From NCBI GenBank assembly GCA_964605235.1, contig CAZSBB010000043.1, positions 1 to 54,751 of the forward strand: a stretch of 54,751 nucleotides of DNA, read 5' to 3'. The notes under the pieces were generated by a model. It had not been told where the DNA came from. It saw only the letters and a list, made by a program, of their open reading frames with translations, and searched no databases. Source of the stretch: CAZSBB01 sp964605235. Its GTDB lineage: Bacteria > Planctomycetota > Phycisphaerae > Phycisphaerales > Phycisphaeraceae. Position numbers and translations under genes: made by a program. Each line of letters starts with the position of its first letter. Position 1 is the first letter of the stretch. Below, one piece after another: positions 31,664-40,718 of the stretch.

Positions 31664-33831
31664 GGCAAGCCCTCCTGGCGCCGCACCGCCCAGCCGACGC
31701 CCGCGCCGATCAGCAGCAGCGCCAGCACCACGCTGGTTCCCAGATGGTAGCGCCATTTGGGGATCGGCGTCCGCGCCAGCTCCATGGGGCGCAGATGAGC
31801 GCGCAATTGCCCGGGTTGACGCCAATCCAGCACGGCTCCACCAGTCGCCTGCGCCAGCGCCAGCAGTGGGCCGGGGCGGGCGCTGGGGTCGCGCATTTCG
31901 GGGTCTTCGCGCAGCACTTCAAAGCGCGTCTGCGCGATTGGCTCATCATGAGCCGTCGGCGTGGTCAGGGCATGCACGCCCGCCTGGCTGGGGGTGAACG
32001 GGGCGCTGAACGTGAGGCTGGTGTCGCTGCTGCGCTGCAGGATCAGTTCCTGGGTTTGTCCATCAGGGGTGGTGAGGGTCACCGGCATGGTGTCGCCCAG
32101 GCCGACTGCTTCGCGCACGTCCAGCGGAAGCAGGATCGTGTCGCGGGCCTGGGCGGGGGTTGGTTCGACGCGCAGCAGACGCCGGATGCCGACGGGATTG
32201 GCGGAGCCACTGACCAACCAGCGCAGGAGCCGGCGCAGGTGGATGTCGTCAAGCACGCCTTCGCGCTGCGGACTGGATGCCCAGCCCTGGCTGACAAAGC
32301 ACAACGCCTGTCCTTGTCCCACGCGCTGACGCCAGAGCAGCGGCGTAAAGGTGCGCTCGGCTTCATTGACGACGCCCAGCAGCGGATCGCGCCCCGGCAC
32401 GCTGAGCGCACGTGCCGGCAGCAGCGGCACGTCCAGACGCCAGATCATTTCCTGTAAGCCGATGTCGGTGGGCCAGACGCGACCTCGCGGCGCGCCTCTC
32501 AGCCACGGCATGCCGTTGAGCCACGACCAGTCGCCCTCGCCCGATGCCCGTGGCTGCCCGCCGGCAAACACCGCCAAACCGCCGGCGTGCAGATGCGCGC
32601 CCAGCGCCTGCCACTGTTCCTCCGTCAGCAAGTGCCCCAGCGCCCGGCCCAGCACGATCACGTCGTAATCGCGCCAATCCAGATTACTCAGGTCCGCGCG
32701 CAGCGGCGTGACCTGCGACCCCAGCGCCGGCTGCTGAATCAGGCGGCGCTCCGGCGCCAGTTGATGCACGCCGGTGAGCGCGAAGTTGCGATCCGCTCCC
32801 AGTGCTGCCGCCAGCGCCTGCGTATCCCAGTTGGGCGCGCCCTCGAGCAACAGCACCCGCACCGGGTCCGGCAGCACCTGCACGAACACCCAGCGCGCGT
32901 TGTTGGTCAAATCCTGTTCGCCGGGCAGGGCGGTGACTTGCACCCGAAAGCCGATCGTTTGACCAGCAGGCATCGTGGTGGGATCGGCGGTGATGGCGAG
33001 CTGGGTCTGCACGCTGCCGGTGTCGTCCAGCTCAAGTTCTTGTTCGTGCAGCATCTGGTCTTCGCGGCGCCAGGTCAGATGCACGCGCTGAGTGTCGGAG
33101 CCGCGCACCTGCACGCGCGCCCGCAAGGTGGTGCGGTCGCCCGGCAGCAGGCGCGGCTGATCGACCCAGGCCTCCACCTGCACATCCGTGGTCGGCTGCG
33201 TCTGCCCGACCGGCAACGCCAGCACCCGCCACCCCGCGCTGCGGAAGCTGTCCACCAGCGTCGGGTCCGCTTCCTGCTGGGTGTCGTGACCATCGCTGGC
33301 GACCACCAGCACGCCCGGCCGGTCCGCCCAGCCGGCGTGGATTGGCGCTGCACGCACCGCCGCCCACAAATGCGTGGCGGAGCCGGCGGGTGTGACCTGG
33401 GCAAGATCGCGCGGCAGCGGCTGCAGGTGCTCGGAAAACTGCCAACGCTGCATGGCCTGCTGGGTCTCGAACTGGGCCAACTCCGCTGACCGGAGCCACT
33501 GCTTCACCACCTCCCAGCGCGAACGCGCGGGCGTGTCCACATCCTGCGTCGCCATGGACGCCGAGGCATCCACCAGCAGCACCACCGGCACCGGGTCACG
33601 ATGGGTCGCCTGATCATGCCAGCGGCCAGGCCCTGCGAGCAACCACAACGGCGCCGCCAGCAGGAGTCCGCGCGCCGTCAGCAGCAACCAGGCGTCGCCG
33701 CGCCCCAGATGCAGCCCGGCAGCGCGGTGCGCATGACCCAGCGCCAGCACGCCGAGCACCGCCAGCGCGATCCACAACCACGCCGGCGTCACCGGCACAA
33801 AGGTCAATGGGCTCAGTGGAGCGTCATTCAT
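31660..33831 (-). CDS. Membrane protein with von Willebrand A and glutamine-amidotransferase-like domains
   Basis: A 723-residue protein. Two N-terminal membrane spans are followed by a vWA domain with MIDAS motif DASAS (VVLLVDASASMAT, about 83-95) and the second metal loop ASDGHD. Next comes a beta-sandwich-like region and a glutamine-amidotransferase-like Rossmann segment (VRVLLLEGAPNWDTQAL, YDVIVLGRALGHLLTEEQW, GGLAVFAGGQ). A C-terminal membrane span (about 697-715) ends in RRQEGLP. Such proteins are thought to form metal-dependent complexes in the envelope, often with MoxR ATPases. ATG 33831 overlaps the upstream stop (ATGA) and GGAGG is well placed. The MIDAS residues look intact. Confidence 0.85.
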   Translation of the reverse strand: MNDAPLSPLTFVPVTPAWLWIALAVLGVLALGHAHRAAGLHLGRGDAWLLLTARGLLLAAPLWLLAGPGRWHDQATHRDPVPVVLLVDASASMATQDVDTPARSRWEVVKQWLRSAELAQFETQQAMQRWQFSEHLQPLPRDLAQVTPAGSATHLWAAVRAAPIHAGWADRPGVLVVASDGHDTQQEADPTLVDSFRSAGWRVLALPVGQTQPTTDVQVEAWVDQPRLLPGDRTTLRARVQVRGSDTQRVHLTWRREDQMLHEQELELDDTGSVQTQLAITADPTTMPAGQTIGFRVQVTALPGEQDLTNNARWVFVQVLPDPVRVLLLEGAPNWDTQALAAALGADRNFALTGVHQLAPERRLIQQPALGSQVTPLRADLSNLDWRDYDVIVLGRALGHLLTEEQWQALGAHLHAGGLAVFAGGQPRASGEGDWSWLNGMPWLRGAPRGRVWPTDIGLQEMIWRLDVPLLPARALSVPGRDPLLGVVNEAERTFTPLLWRQRVGQGQALCFVSQGWASSPQREGVLDDIHLRRLLRWLVSGSANPVGIRRLLRVEPTPAQARDTILLPLDVREAVGLGDTMPVTLTTPDGQTQELILQRSSDTSLTFSAPFTPSQAGVHALTTPTAHDEPIAQTRFEVLREDPEMRDPSARPGPLLALAQATGGAVLDWRQPGQLRAHLRPMELARTPIPKWRYHLGTSVVLALLLIGAGVGWAVRRQEGLP

Positions 33832-35954
33832 GTCGCTCCCTCCGCCTCCGGCTGGCTGCGCTCCCGGCGGTCGCGCCAGGCGGTCAGCAGACTTTCGCCA
33901 ATGAGCAGCAAAACGCCCAGCACCAGCAGCAGGGGCCAGATCGCCATCGGCTCATGCGGGCGCGCGTCCACGGCCGCCACCGCGCGCTTGCCGACGGCGA
34001 GCGTCGCCTGCCGCGGCGGGGGCATGGTGGTCAGGTCGCTTTCATCCGCAGGAACCCGCACCGCCACGCTGGTCAGCAGTTCATCCGTGTCCCGACGCTG
34101 CACGCGGTACAACCCCGCCTGCGCGAGACGCGGCAAAACCACCTGCGTGGTGCGCGCACTCTGCTGACCCACCCAGACGCTCCATTGGCTTTCCCCCGGC
34201 CCGAGCACGCGAAGTTGCTCGGCGCTTAGCGTGCCGGGCAAGGGCAGGCGCGGGGCGCTGCCGGCGTCGACCGGTGACGTCAACGGCAAAGCGGCGGCAA
34301 GCTGGCGGGTCAATTCATGAATGAGCGCCACGCCCAGCGGCGCGCGCAGCCAATCGCCCGCGGTGCTGGGGTCCACCGGCCCGGCGATGGCGATCACTGC
34401 ACCGGAGCCGATGGTTCGTCGCGCCAGCAGCGGCGCGCCGTCGGCGGCACGCGCCAGCACGGTGGCGTGCTCGGCAGCGCGCCCCGTCCAGGTCCGCGCG
34501 AGATGCAATTGGTTCAGCGCGGCGCCGGCTGCGGAGCCGAGTGGGCGCAGGAATGGATCGAACGCCACCCATTGCAACGCAGCCGGCTTGGGCAATTGCA
34601 GCGCGGCTTCCGTAGGCAGCAAAGGCAACCACGCGCCGGCTGCGTCGGCGTGCTGCGCCAGCAGCGTGAGCGTCGGCTGATCGTCAATCCACCACAGCAC
34701 GCCGCCCCCGCGTTGCAGGTGGGCGTGCAGGTCGGCAAGCAAACGCGGATCGGTGAGCTGTGTCTGCGTCAGCAAAGCAACATCACACCACGGCAGCAGC
34801 GCCGCAGCATCGGCGGGCGGTGCGGTGCGCACCTGGGCACTGCCCGGGATTTGCGGATCAGGGCACAATGCCAACGCCAGCTCACGCGCTGCGCCAGCGG
34901 TGATCAGCAGCACCCGCAGCGGACGCGGGGCGGGCAGATGCAGCGTGAGTTGGTTGTCATGCGTCAGCTCATCGGCGCGGGGGAGCGTGAGCGTCAGGTC
35001 GGCGGCGGCAGCGGGCAACGCAGCCACGGTGAAGCGCGCGCTCTCTTGTCGGTTGACCTCACCAAAGCGCAGCATCTGTTGCTGGCTGGGCAGATCGCCA
35101 AGCTGCAGGGTCAGCGGGATGGCATGCGCGCCCGGTTGATCGACGCGCACTTCCACCAGCACTTCCAGCGGCAAACCCGGTTGCGGTCGGCGCGGCAGGA
35201 GCGTGACCGCGCCCAGGCTGAAGTTGGGTTCCAGCCGACTCGGCGCGAGATGATGAAAGCGCCAGTTGACCTCCGGGCGCGTGAGCAGCGGGTGCGCCAG
35301 CTCACGCCATTGGGTGGTTTGCCCATCACTGAACACATGGATGGTGATGGGGCTGGCTGATCGCTCGCGCAGCAGCAATTCCGCCAGATCAAACGCGCGG
35401 GCGACTTGTCCCGCTTCATCCGTGCCGGGTGCGGCGCGAAGCATCTGGTCCAGCAGATCGAATTGATTGGTGAACTGCGGCACGGCGGCGCTGGGCTGCT
35501 GGTCGATCCAGAGCAGCGCCGCTTCATCCTGCCGGGGATCAAGCTGCGCGAGCGCGGCCGCGGCCCGGCGCTTGGCTTCGTCGAGCAAGGTGATGCCGCT
35601 GCGGCTGCGCGCCATGGAAGCGGAACGATCCACCAGCAGTAGATGCCGATGGGGCGAGGTCTGATCAAATGCGGGCTCGGGGAGAGAATCAGCAAAACGC
35701 CAGATCGGCTGCGCCAGCGCACTAAGCAGGGCCGCCAGCACGCCGATGCGCAGGAGCAGCAGCGCCAGTTCGCGCGGCCGGCGCACCCGGCGCTGACGCG
35801 CGGCCGCGGCTTGCAGAAAACGCACGGTGGGAAAGGGCGACGGCGTGCGCCAGCGCCAGCGGAGCAGGTGCATCAGCAGCGGGAGCGCCAGCGCCAGGGG
35901 CAAGGCCCACAGCCACAGCGGAGCGGAAAACGTCAAAGCGCCGGCGGGCCACAT
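33828..35954 (-). CDS. BatA-like membrane protein with von Willebrand A domain
   Basis: A 708-residue protein and the first visible gene of the operon. The N-terminus is a BatA domain (FSAPLWLWALPLALALPLLMHLLRWRW, written here in two spans) with a second span near residues 64-84. A vWA domain follows with MIDAS DRSAS (LLLVDRSASMA) and FSDGQTTQ. Further along is an amidotransferase-like segment (GGGVLWWIDDQ) and a C-terminal membrane helix (AIWPLLLVLGVLLLIGE). It probably partners the second vWA protein. In related genomes MoxR and DUF58 genes precede it; here a different gene and a terminator lie upstream, so those partners are elsewhere. A TACAAT 9 bp upstream of the ATG is a possible -10. 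Confidence 0.83.
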   Translation of the reverse strand: MWPAGALTFSAPLWLWALPLALALPLLMHLLRWRWRTPSPFPTVRFLQAAAARQRRVRRPRELALLLLRIGVLAALLSALAQPIWRFADSLPEPAFDQTSPHRHLLLVDRSASMARSRSGITLLDEAKRRAAAALAQLDPRQDEAALLWIDQQPSAAVPQFTNQFDLLDQMLRAAPGTDEAGQVARAFDLAELLLRERSASPITIHVFSDGQTTQWRELAHPLLTRPEVNWRFHHLAPSRLEPNFSLGAVTLLPRRPQPGLPLEVLVEVRVDQPGAHAIPLTLQLGDLPSQQQMLRFGEVNRQESARFTVAALPAAAADLTLTLPRADELTHDNQLTLHLPAPRPLRVLLITAGAARELALALCPDPQIPGSAQVRTAPPADAAALLPWCDVALLTQTQLTDPRLLADLHAHLQRGGGVLWWIDDQPTLTLLAQHADAAGAWLPLLPTEAALQLPKPAALQWVAFDPFLRPLGSAAGAALNQLHLARTWTGRAAEHATVLARAADGAPLLARRTIGSGAVIAIAGPVDPSTAGDWLRAPLGVALIHELTRQLAAALPLTSPVDAGSAPRLPLPGTLSAEQLRVLGPGESQWSVWVGQQSARTTQVVLPRLAQAGLYRVQRRDTDELLTSVAVRVPADESDLTTMPPPRQATLAVGKRAVAAVDARPHEPMAIWPLLLVLGVLLLIGESLLTAWRDRRERSQPEAEGAT

Positions 35955-36078
35955 GATGAGGCATTGTAGAGGCAGAGCGCACGAAGCAGCGCGGGATTTG
36001 GGGGTGGGGGAATCATGCGGATGTGCTGCGCTTATCCGCAGGCGTCCGGGGCGCTGTGGTGGGGAGGTATCGACAATG

Positions 36079-36110
36079 AAAAAGACCGAGGCGCGGGGGG
36101 CCTCGGTCTT
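36079..36110 (-). terminator. Intrinsic terminator of the fucose-isomerase-like gene
   Basis: An 11-bp perfect stem (AAGACCGAGGC / GCCTCGGTCTT, 36082-36092 and 36100-36110) closes a 7-nt G-rich loop. Read on the minus strand it is followed by TTTTT (36083-36079). It lies 40 bp past the stop at 36150 and insulates the vWA operon from upstream transcription. Confidence 0.85.
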
Positions 36111-36149
36111 GGGGTTGATGGGAGGGAGATTGTCAGATGCGCGCGAGCA

Positions 36150-37793
36150 TCACGCCCAGGGCTTGCCCTGCTTGCTGGTGCCGCAGAGGTTGACTTCCAG
36201 CCCCAGCGCTTCCGCCATGGCGGCCTTGGTGAACATGGCGAGATCGGCGCTGGCGGCGTCTTTGGCGTAGACGCATTGGATGTGGTTGCTCTTGTGCTGC
36301 GCCATCATCTGCTCGCGCGATACGCCATACGTCACTGCGTGCATGATCGGCCACTGGTAGGTGGTTTCCTTCCAACGCCGTTCGATTTCCGCCTGCGGCA
36401 GCTTGATGACGCCCGCCCGGCCGAGGTCCATCTTGAGTTTGCCGCCTTGCACGTAGACGCGCGACCAGACGATCTCGCCGGGCTTGGCGATGCCGCGCAG
36501 GGTCGAGCCGCCATTGGGGAAATACATGGCGGGTTGCCGATGCCCATCGCTGCCCTTCCAGCCGCCGATGTGGTGGGCGGGGGGCGCGCTGCCGGAGATG
36601 AGGAACACCCAGACGTAATCGCTGGTGGAGCCGGAGGCGTCATGATCGCCCCAGCGCAGGTCGTGCAGCGTGTTTTCAACCGGCTGCTTGAGGGCTTTGT
36701 GCACGCGGTAAGTCAGCAGGCCGTCGAGCCCGGCACATTCGTCGACTTCATTGAAATGCGGAATCGGTTGGCCGGCGAAGAGGACGCGCTTCCCATCGCG
36801 GCTGCGCACCGGCGGGCGGTCGGCGTTGTTGAGCGTGCCTTCGACCAGGTCCGACGCGGGGCACAGGTCCTTGAGGCCCTGCTGGTATTGGATGCCGATG
36901 GTGTGGCAGCCGAAGTCATCCGCCAGGCGCACGGCCGCGATGTACATCTTGCACTGCGCGAGCACCTGCTCTTTGGTCAGGTCCGTGGCGTGCTGGGCTT
37001 GGGCGGGGATGTGGAAGGTGAAGCCCTTCTTGACGTACCAGTCGAAGCATTCCTGGGCTTCGCGATTGCTGACCTGGGTCATCTCGTAGTACAGCGCGGA
37101 CTGGCTCATGCGTTCCTTGAACACACCGGTGGGGTTGAGCAGGTGATCGGGAATGATGGCGTTGAACATGCCCATGCAGCCTTCATCGAACACGCCCATG
37201 ATGGCTTTGTCGCGCAGGAGCTGGGACGCGAGTTCGCCGCCGAGTTGCTCGGCTTTCGCGGGGAGCTTGATTTTCTTGAGCGGATGCACATGGGCAGTGG
37301 CGTGGCTGCATTTGCCGGTGTTCAGCCATTGCTTGAGGCGTTTGAGGAAGTAGGCGTCGGTGAAATCATTGCTCCAGAGCGTGGAGTACTTGACGCCGGC
37401 TTTGGTGAGCGAGCCATTGAGGTTGAGCATGCCCACCAGCCCGGGCCAGGTGCCGGACCAGTTGGCGACGGTGAGGATCGGGCCTTCGTGGGTGAGCAGG
37501 CCATGCAGCAGATGGTGGGAATACTGCCAGACGGCCTCGGCGACGATCAGCGGCTGCTTGCGGTCGATCTTGCTGAAGACCTGCATGCCTTCCTTCTGCG
37601 AGCCGATGAAGCCATGCTTTTCCTGGGGTTTATAGGGATGGGCGCGTTTGAGTTCATAACCGAAGCCAGCGACGGCCTGGGCGAGGGTTTGTTCCATCGC
37701 TTGTTGCGCGGGCCAGCAGACCTGGTTGGCGCTCAAGCGCAGATCGCCGTTGGCGACCAGCAGGACCTGATTGAGTTTGGGAGTTCGTGCCAT
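36150..37793 (-). CDS. L-fucose/L-arabinose isomerase family protein
   Basis: A 547-residue protein resembling the fucose isomerase group, which interconverts aldose and ketose sugars using a metal ion. The segment VFDEGCMGMFNAIIPDHLLN resembles the N2 domain around the metal-binding acid in these enzymes, and the C-terminal half has HFNEVDECAGLDGLLT and PAHHIGGW. Cytoplasmic, with no signal peptide. Exact catalytic residues cannot be assigned without an alignment, so isomerase activity is likely but not proven. ATG 37793 and ATG 37808 are both possible; neither has a clear ribosome site. The gene stands alone and ends at a strong terminator. With the GH and sulfatase genes nearby it suggests use of fucose-containing polysaccharides. 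Confidence 0.75.
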   Translation of the reverse strand: MARTPKLNQVLLVANGDLRLSANQVCWPAQQAMEQTLAQAVAGFGYELKRAHPYKPQEKHGFIGSQKEGMQVFSKIDRKQPLIVAEAVWQYSHHLLHGLLTHEGPILTVANWSGTWPGLVGMLNLNGSLTKAGVKYSTLWSNDFTDAYFLKRLKQWLNTGKCSHATAHVHPLKKIKLPAKAEQLGGELASQLLRDKAIMGVFDEGCMGMFNAIIPDHLLNPTGVFKERMSQSALYYEMTQVSNREAQECFDWYVKKGFTFHIPAQAQHATDLTKEQVLAQCKMYIAAVRLADDFGCHTIGIQYQQGLKDLCPASDLVEGTLNNADRPPVRSRDGKRVLFAGQPIPHFNEVDECAGLDGLLTYRVHKALKQPVENTLHDLRWGDHDASGSTSDYVWVFLISGSAPPAHHIGGWKGSDGHRQPAMYFPNGGSTLRGIAKPGEIVWSRVYVQGGKLKMDLGRAGVIKLPQAEIERRWKETTYQWPIMHAVTYGVSREQMMAQHKSNHIQCVYAKDAASADLAMFTKAAMAEALGLEVNLCGTSKQGKPWA

Positions 37794-37808
37794 GGGATAG
37801 GGTTCCAT

Positions 37809-38280
37809 GAAGGAGAATGTTCAGAGCAACTGAAACAGCGCGGCATTGACGTGATGCGGCGCAGGAGAAGCAGCTTGACAAAAGCAACAGACCCGACGCG
37901 CCGGAAACAGCGCGGTGGAATGGCAGCGGTCCAGGCAGCGCAGCCTGGTCAGCGCGCCCGCGGAGGACTGGGCCGATTCGTGCGCACCAGTCCCTGGGCG
38001 GATTCCGCATGCCGGCCAAAGACATTGGAAAGGAAGGCGTTCGCCATGACCAACATGGTAACGCGGGGGGATATGGGTGTCATGCTCGCAAAAGTGTTGA
38101 ATGCGTTGGCAATTGGTTGATGGCGCCGGGAACGAGCCGGAAGCGTGAGCGACGGGCTGCGTCATTGAACGCCATGCCAACTGTGGTGCTTACGTCACGA
38201 ACCGAAAACCAAGCGCCCAACCCCTCGCTGACGCTTCGGGCTCGTTGCGGAGCAAACCCTCATGCGCGGCGGTCATGCCC
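37809..38280. other. Intergenic region without a gene
   Basis: A 470-bp gap between the fucose-isomerase-like and Nif3-like genes. A family A repeat occupies 38131-38246. The remainder has a short frame at 38046-38120 (24 codons) with no supporting features. No RNA gene was recognised. Confidence 0.6.
38131..38246. repeat. Family A hairpin repeat, 116-bp copy
   Basis: It runs from aacgagccggaagcgtgagc to cttcgggctcgtt, exactly 116 bp. The right arm has the cttcgggctc variant also seen in the tandem array. gcgccc near the right arm is shared with other copies. Confidence 0.87.
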
Positions 38281-39456
38281 TCAGCGCCACTGCAGCGGCG
38301 CCCGGTCGGCGGTGCTGACGGTCAGCTTCACCGCCCGGCCCAGCTTGGCGCGCAGCAGGCGAGCATAAGTCGGCAGGTAGGGACGTTCCGTCTCGCTGTG
38401 TCCCGCGAGGATGAGGCTGATGCCGCGTGCGGCGGCAGTCAGTTGGTCGTGGTGGCGCATCTCGCCGGTGAAGAACACGTCCACCTTCCCGGCCTGCTCC
38501 AGCAGCGAACCGCCAGCGCCGGCGCACAAGCCCACGCGGCGCACCTTGCGGCCGGCGAGCACATCGAGCGTTTGCAGATGGCGCACGCGCAGGACACGCT
38601 TGAGGCGCGTCACCAGCGTGGTGAGCGTGACGGGTTGTTGCAGTTCGACCACGCGACTTTGGCCGGTGATGCTGGCCGGAGTCTTTACGTCCTTCGCACC
38701 CTTCGCGCCCACCTGACCAAGGGAAACTTCCGGGGGGGGTGGAGACTGGAGGGGGTAGATGTCGAACGCCGGCTCTTCATAAGGATGCGTTTGCCGCAGG
38801 GCGGTGACGACCTCGGGCAGATTGCCGGCCGGGCAGACCATTTCCAGCCGCAGCTCGGCAACGCGTTCGAGCTTCCCGCGCTGGCCGACGGTGGGATTGC
38901 TCTGGGAGTTGCCGCGAAAGGTGCCGGCCCCCGTCAGCTCGAAGCTGCACTGGTCATAGTTGCCGATGCGTCCCGCGCCAGCCTGCGCCAGGGCGGTGCG
39001 CACGCGCTCGACATGCTGGGCGGGGACGAACACCACCAGCTTGCACTGCCGCGCGGGCGGTGGTGGAGCGGCAGGGTTGATGGCGGTGACTTTGCCCGGC
39101 CCCACGCCGGCGGCGAGAAAGTCGTTCACGCCGCCGGGGGTGCTGTCCAGTGCGGTGTGCGGGCTGTACAGCGCCAGTCCCAGGCGGGCTGCGTGCAGCA
39201 GCAGGCTTTGTTTGGGGTCCAGCGTCGTCAGGGCGGGCAGCGGTTGGAAGATCGGCGGGTGGTAGGCGATCACCAGTTCGCAGCTGCGCCGCTGCGCCTC
39301 GGCGAGCACCGCCGGGGTGAAGTCGATGCACAGCAGGGCGTGGGAGACGGGCTGATCGGGATCGCCCAGATGCAGGCCCACTTTGTCCCAGGCTTCAGCC
39401 AGATGCTCGGGTGCGATCGCCTGAGCGACGGTCATGACATCGTGCAAGGGCAGCAT
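38281..39456 (-). CDS. Nif3-like dinuclear metal centre protein
   Basis: A 391-residue member of the Nif3/YbgI/YqfO family, a conserved hexameric protein with a two-metal site and uncertain function (often labelled GTP cyclohydrolase 1 type 2). Seen are AWDKVGLHLGDP, IAYHPPIF, YSPHTALDSTPGGVNDFLA, and GHSETER near the C-terminus with FFTGEMRHHDQL. The usual HHP is YHP, as in some eukaryotic homologues. A YqfO-like insertion domain occupies about 135-245 (KLVVFVPAQHVERVRTALAQAG, THPYEEPAFDIYPL), followed by a low-complexity SPPPPEV from a short G-rich tract on the opposite strand. Start at 39456 (or Met8). It is divergent from the coiled-coil gene. Confidence 0.9.
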   Translation of the reverse strand: MLPLHDVMTVAQAIAPEHLAEAWDKVGLHLGDPDQPVSHALLCIDFTPAVLAEAQRRSCELVIAYHPPIFQPLPALTTLDPKQSLLLHAARLGLALYSPHTALDSTPGGVNDFLAAGVGPGKVTAINPAAPPPPARQCKLVVFVPAQHVERVRTALAQAGAGRIGNYDQCSFELTGAGTFRGNSQSNPTVGQRGKLERVAELRLEMVCPAGNLPEVVTALRQTHPYEEPAFDIYPLQSPPPPEVSLGQVGAKGAKDVKTPASITGQSRVVELQQPVTLTTLVTRLKRVLRVRHLQTLDVLAGRKVRRVGLCAGAGGSLLEQAGKVDVFFTGEMRHHDQLTAAARGISLILAGHSETERPYLPTYARLLRAKLGRAVKLTVSTADRAPLQWR

Positions 39457-39523
39457 GCAGCACAGGATACCGCCGGGGGTGGGAAAGTGCAGACCGAGCA
39501 GGGCACTAGCCGATAACCCATCA

Positions 39524-40627
39524 ATGAAGTCTGACGGTTACACGCTGCCCCGGCCCGCCCCCGGAACTTCCCCCGGAACTTCCCCGGGAACTTCCCCGGG
39601 AACTTCCCCGGGAACTTCCCCGGGAAATGCCCCTGGGAATCCCTCGGGAATGTTGACCGGAAAGCTGTCGGGGATTTTGCCTCCCGCCGCGCCGGTTACC
39701 CCCGGCGGGTCTGCGATTCGGAGCGGTGAACCGCGGTCGGCGGCGTCGGCGGTGGTCATTCCCGGTTTGCCCCGCCGTCCTCTTTCCGCTCAGGAGCAAT
39801 TGGCGGCCGCGCAACGCATCGCCAGGGAAAACGAACAACGCGTGGAGCTGGGCGTGAAGCTGTTTCGCGCCGCCGAGAAGCACACCCTCGAGCAACGACG
39901 ATTGGTGGAACAGATGCGCCAGGAGCAGGACCGACTGAAGAAGGAAGTGCAGGAAGACGTCGCGCGCACGTTGCATGCCTACGACCAGTGGGTCGGGCAG
40001 ATCGACGAAAACTTCACCCGGGCGCTGCAACAACTCGAAACCCGCATCGACCAGTTGCAGAACAATTGGGAATCCACCCAGCAGCGCATCGAGCAGATGC
40101 TCAAACGCTCGGAATCCGTGCTGGGGGAAAGCCGCGACCTGCTGCGCCGCGGCGCTGCCGCCAAGCCGACGCTTGAGTCGCCCCCGCAGGCTCCGGCCGC
40201 TCCCGCCCCGGCTGCGCGTCAACCGGCGGCGCCCGCCGCGCCCGTCGCCAGGACGCCCGCCCCCGCCAAGCCTGCTGAACCCAACCTTGACACGCTGATC
40301 GGGAAAAGTGCATTCACACCGCCAAGCAAACCGGTCAAAGCTGCGGCCCCGGCCCCAGCTCCGGTGATGCCTGCACCTGCACCCGTGTCAGCTCAGCCGC
40401 CGCAGCCGATCGCGCCTGCCCCGGCCAGCGCGCCGACCAGCGCTCCGCAGGCGCAGCTGCCGCTTCCGGCGCCGGATGCCGCGCCACCCGCCAGCACGCC
40501 GGCGCAGGCCCCCGCAGCGCCAGCCAGCGGGGAAGTTCCGGCGACGCCGATTGTTCCGCCGCACATGTATCGTGAATTGCTCGAGCGTCTGCGGCAGCAG
40601 AGCGCCGGGACCAACACCCAGAACTGA
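39524..40627 (+). CDS. Hypothetical Pro-rich coiled-coil protein
   Basis: A 367-residue cytoplasmic-looking protein of unknown function. The N-terminus is a repeat-encoded (PGTS)n tract (about residues 10-35). Residues about 90-205 are a charged helical segment likely to form a coiled coil (LVEQMRQEQDRLKKEVQED, LETRIDQLQNNWESTQQRIE). Residues about 210-345 are a Pro/Ala-rich disordered region, and a conserved-looking C-terminal peptide (VPPHMYRELLERLRQQ) follows. The architecture suggests a scaffold or adaptor with a short terminal binding peptide; this is inference. ATG 39524 is chosen because earlier starts run into the divergent nif3 gene; no strong ribosome site is seen. Confidence 0.7.
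   Translation: MKSDGYTLPRPAPGTSPGTSPGTSPGTSPGTSPGNAPGNPSGMLTGKLSGILPPAAPVTPGGSAIRSGEPRSAASAVVIPGLPRRPLSAQEQLAAAQRIARENEQRVELGVKLFRAAEKHTLEQRRLVEQMRQEQDRLKKEVQEDVARTLHAYDQWVGQIDENFTRALQQLETRIDQLQNNWESTQQRIEQMLKRSESVLGESRDLLRRGAAAKPTLESPPQAPAAPAPAARQPAAPAAPVARTPAPAKPAEPNLDTLIGKSAFTPPSKPVKAAAPAPAPVMPAPAPVSAQPPQPIAPAPASAPTSAPQAQLPLPAPDAAPPASTPAQAPAAPASGEVPATPIVPPHMYRELLERLRQQSAGTNTQN
39556..39651. repeat. 12-bp tandem repeat (acttccccggga), site 5
   Basis: Five to six units of a 12-bp sequence, ggaacttccccc drifting to gggaacttcccc, then degenerate copies (aatgccccgggaa-like) lie at the start of the coding region and encode Pro-Gly-Thr-Ser. This is the most regular instance of the simple-repeat family in the window. 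Confidence 0.88.
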
Positions 40628-40645
40628 AGCATCACCAATTATTTT

Positions 40646-40686
40646 CGCGCGCCAGCGTTCGTGGTGGGACGCTGGTGTTGCGCGCG
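40646..40686. terminator. Possible bidirectional terminator hairpin
   Basis: Between convergent genes, CCAGCGT (40652-40658) and ACGCTGG (40669-40675) pair, with GC-rich outer arms (gcgcgc on both sides). There is no T-tract on either strand, so termination is uncertain. Confidence 0.35.
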
Positions 40687-40718
40687 CCGCGGCAGCGCTG
40701 CGCCATCCGGTCAACACA

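Noticed and set aside
36079..36110. Riboswitch or structured RNA at the palindrome
   Set aside because: A simple 11-bp stem followed by a U-tract on the minus strand is fully explained as an intrinsic terminator.
38046..38120. A 24-codon frame before the Nif3-like gene
   Set aside because: Too short, with no ribosome site and no recognisable feature.
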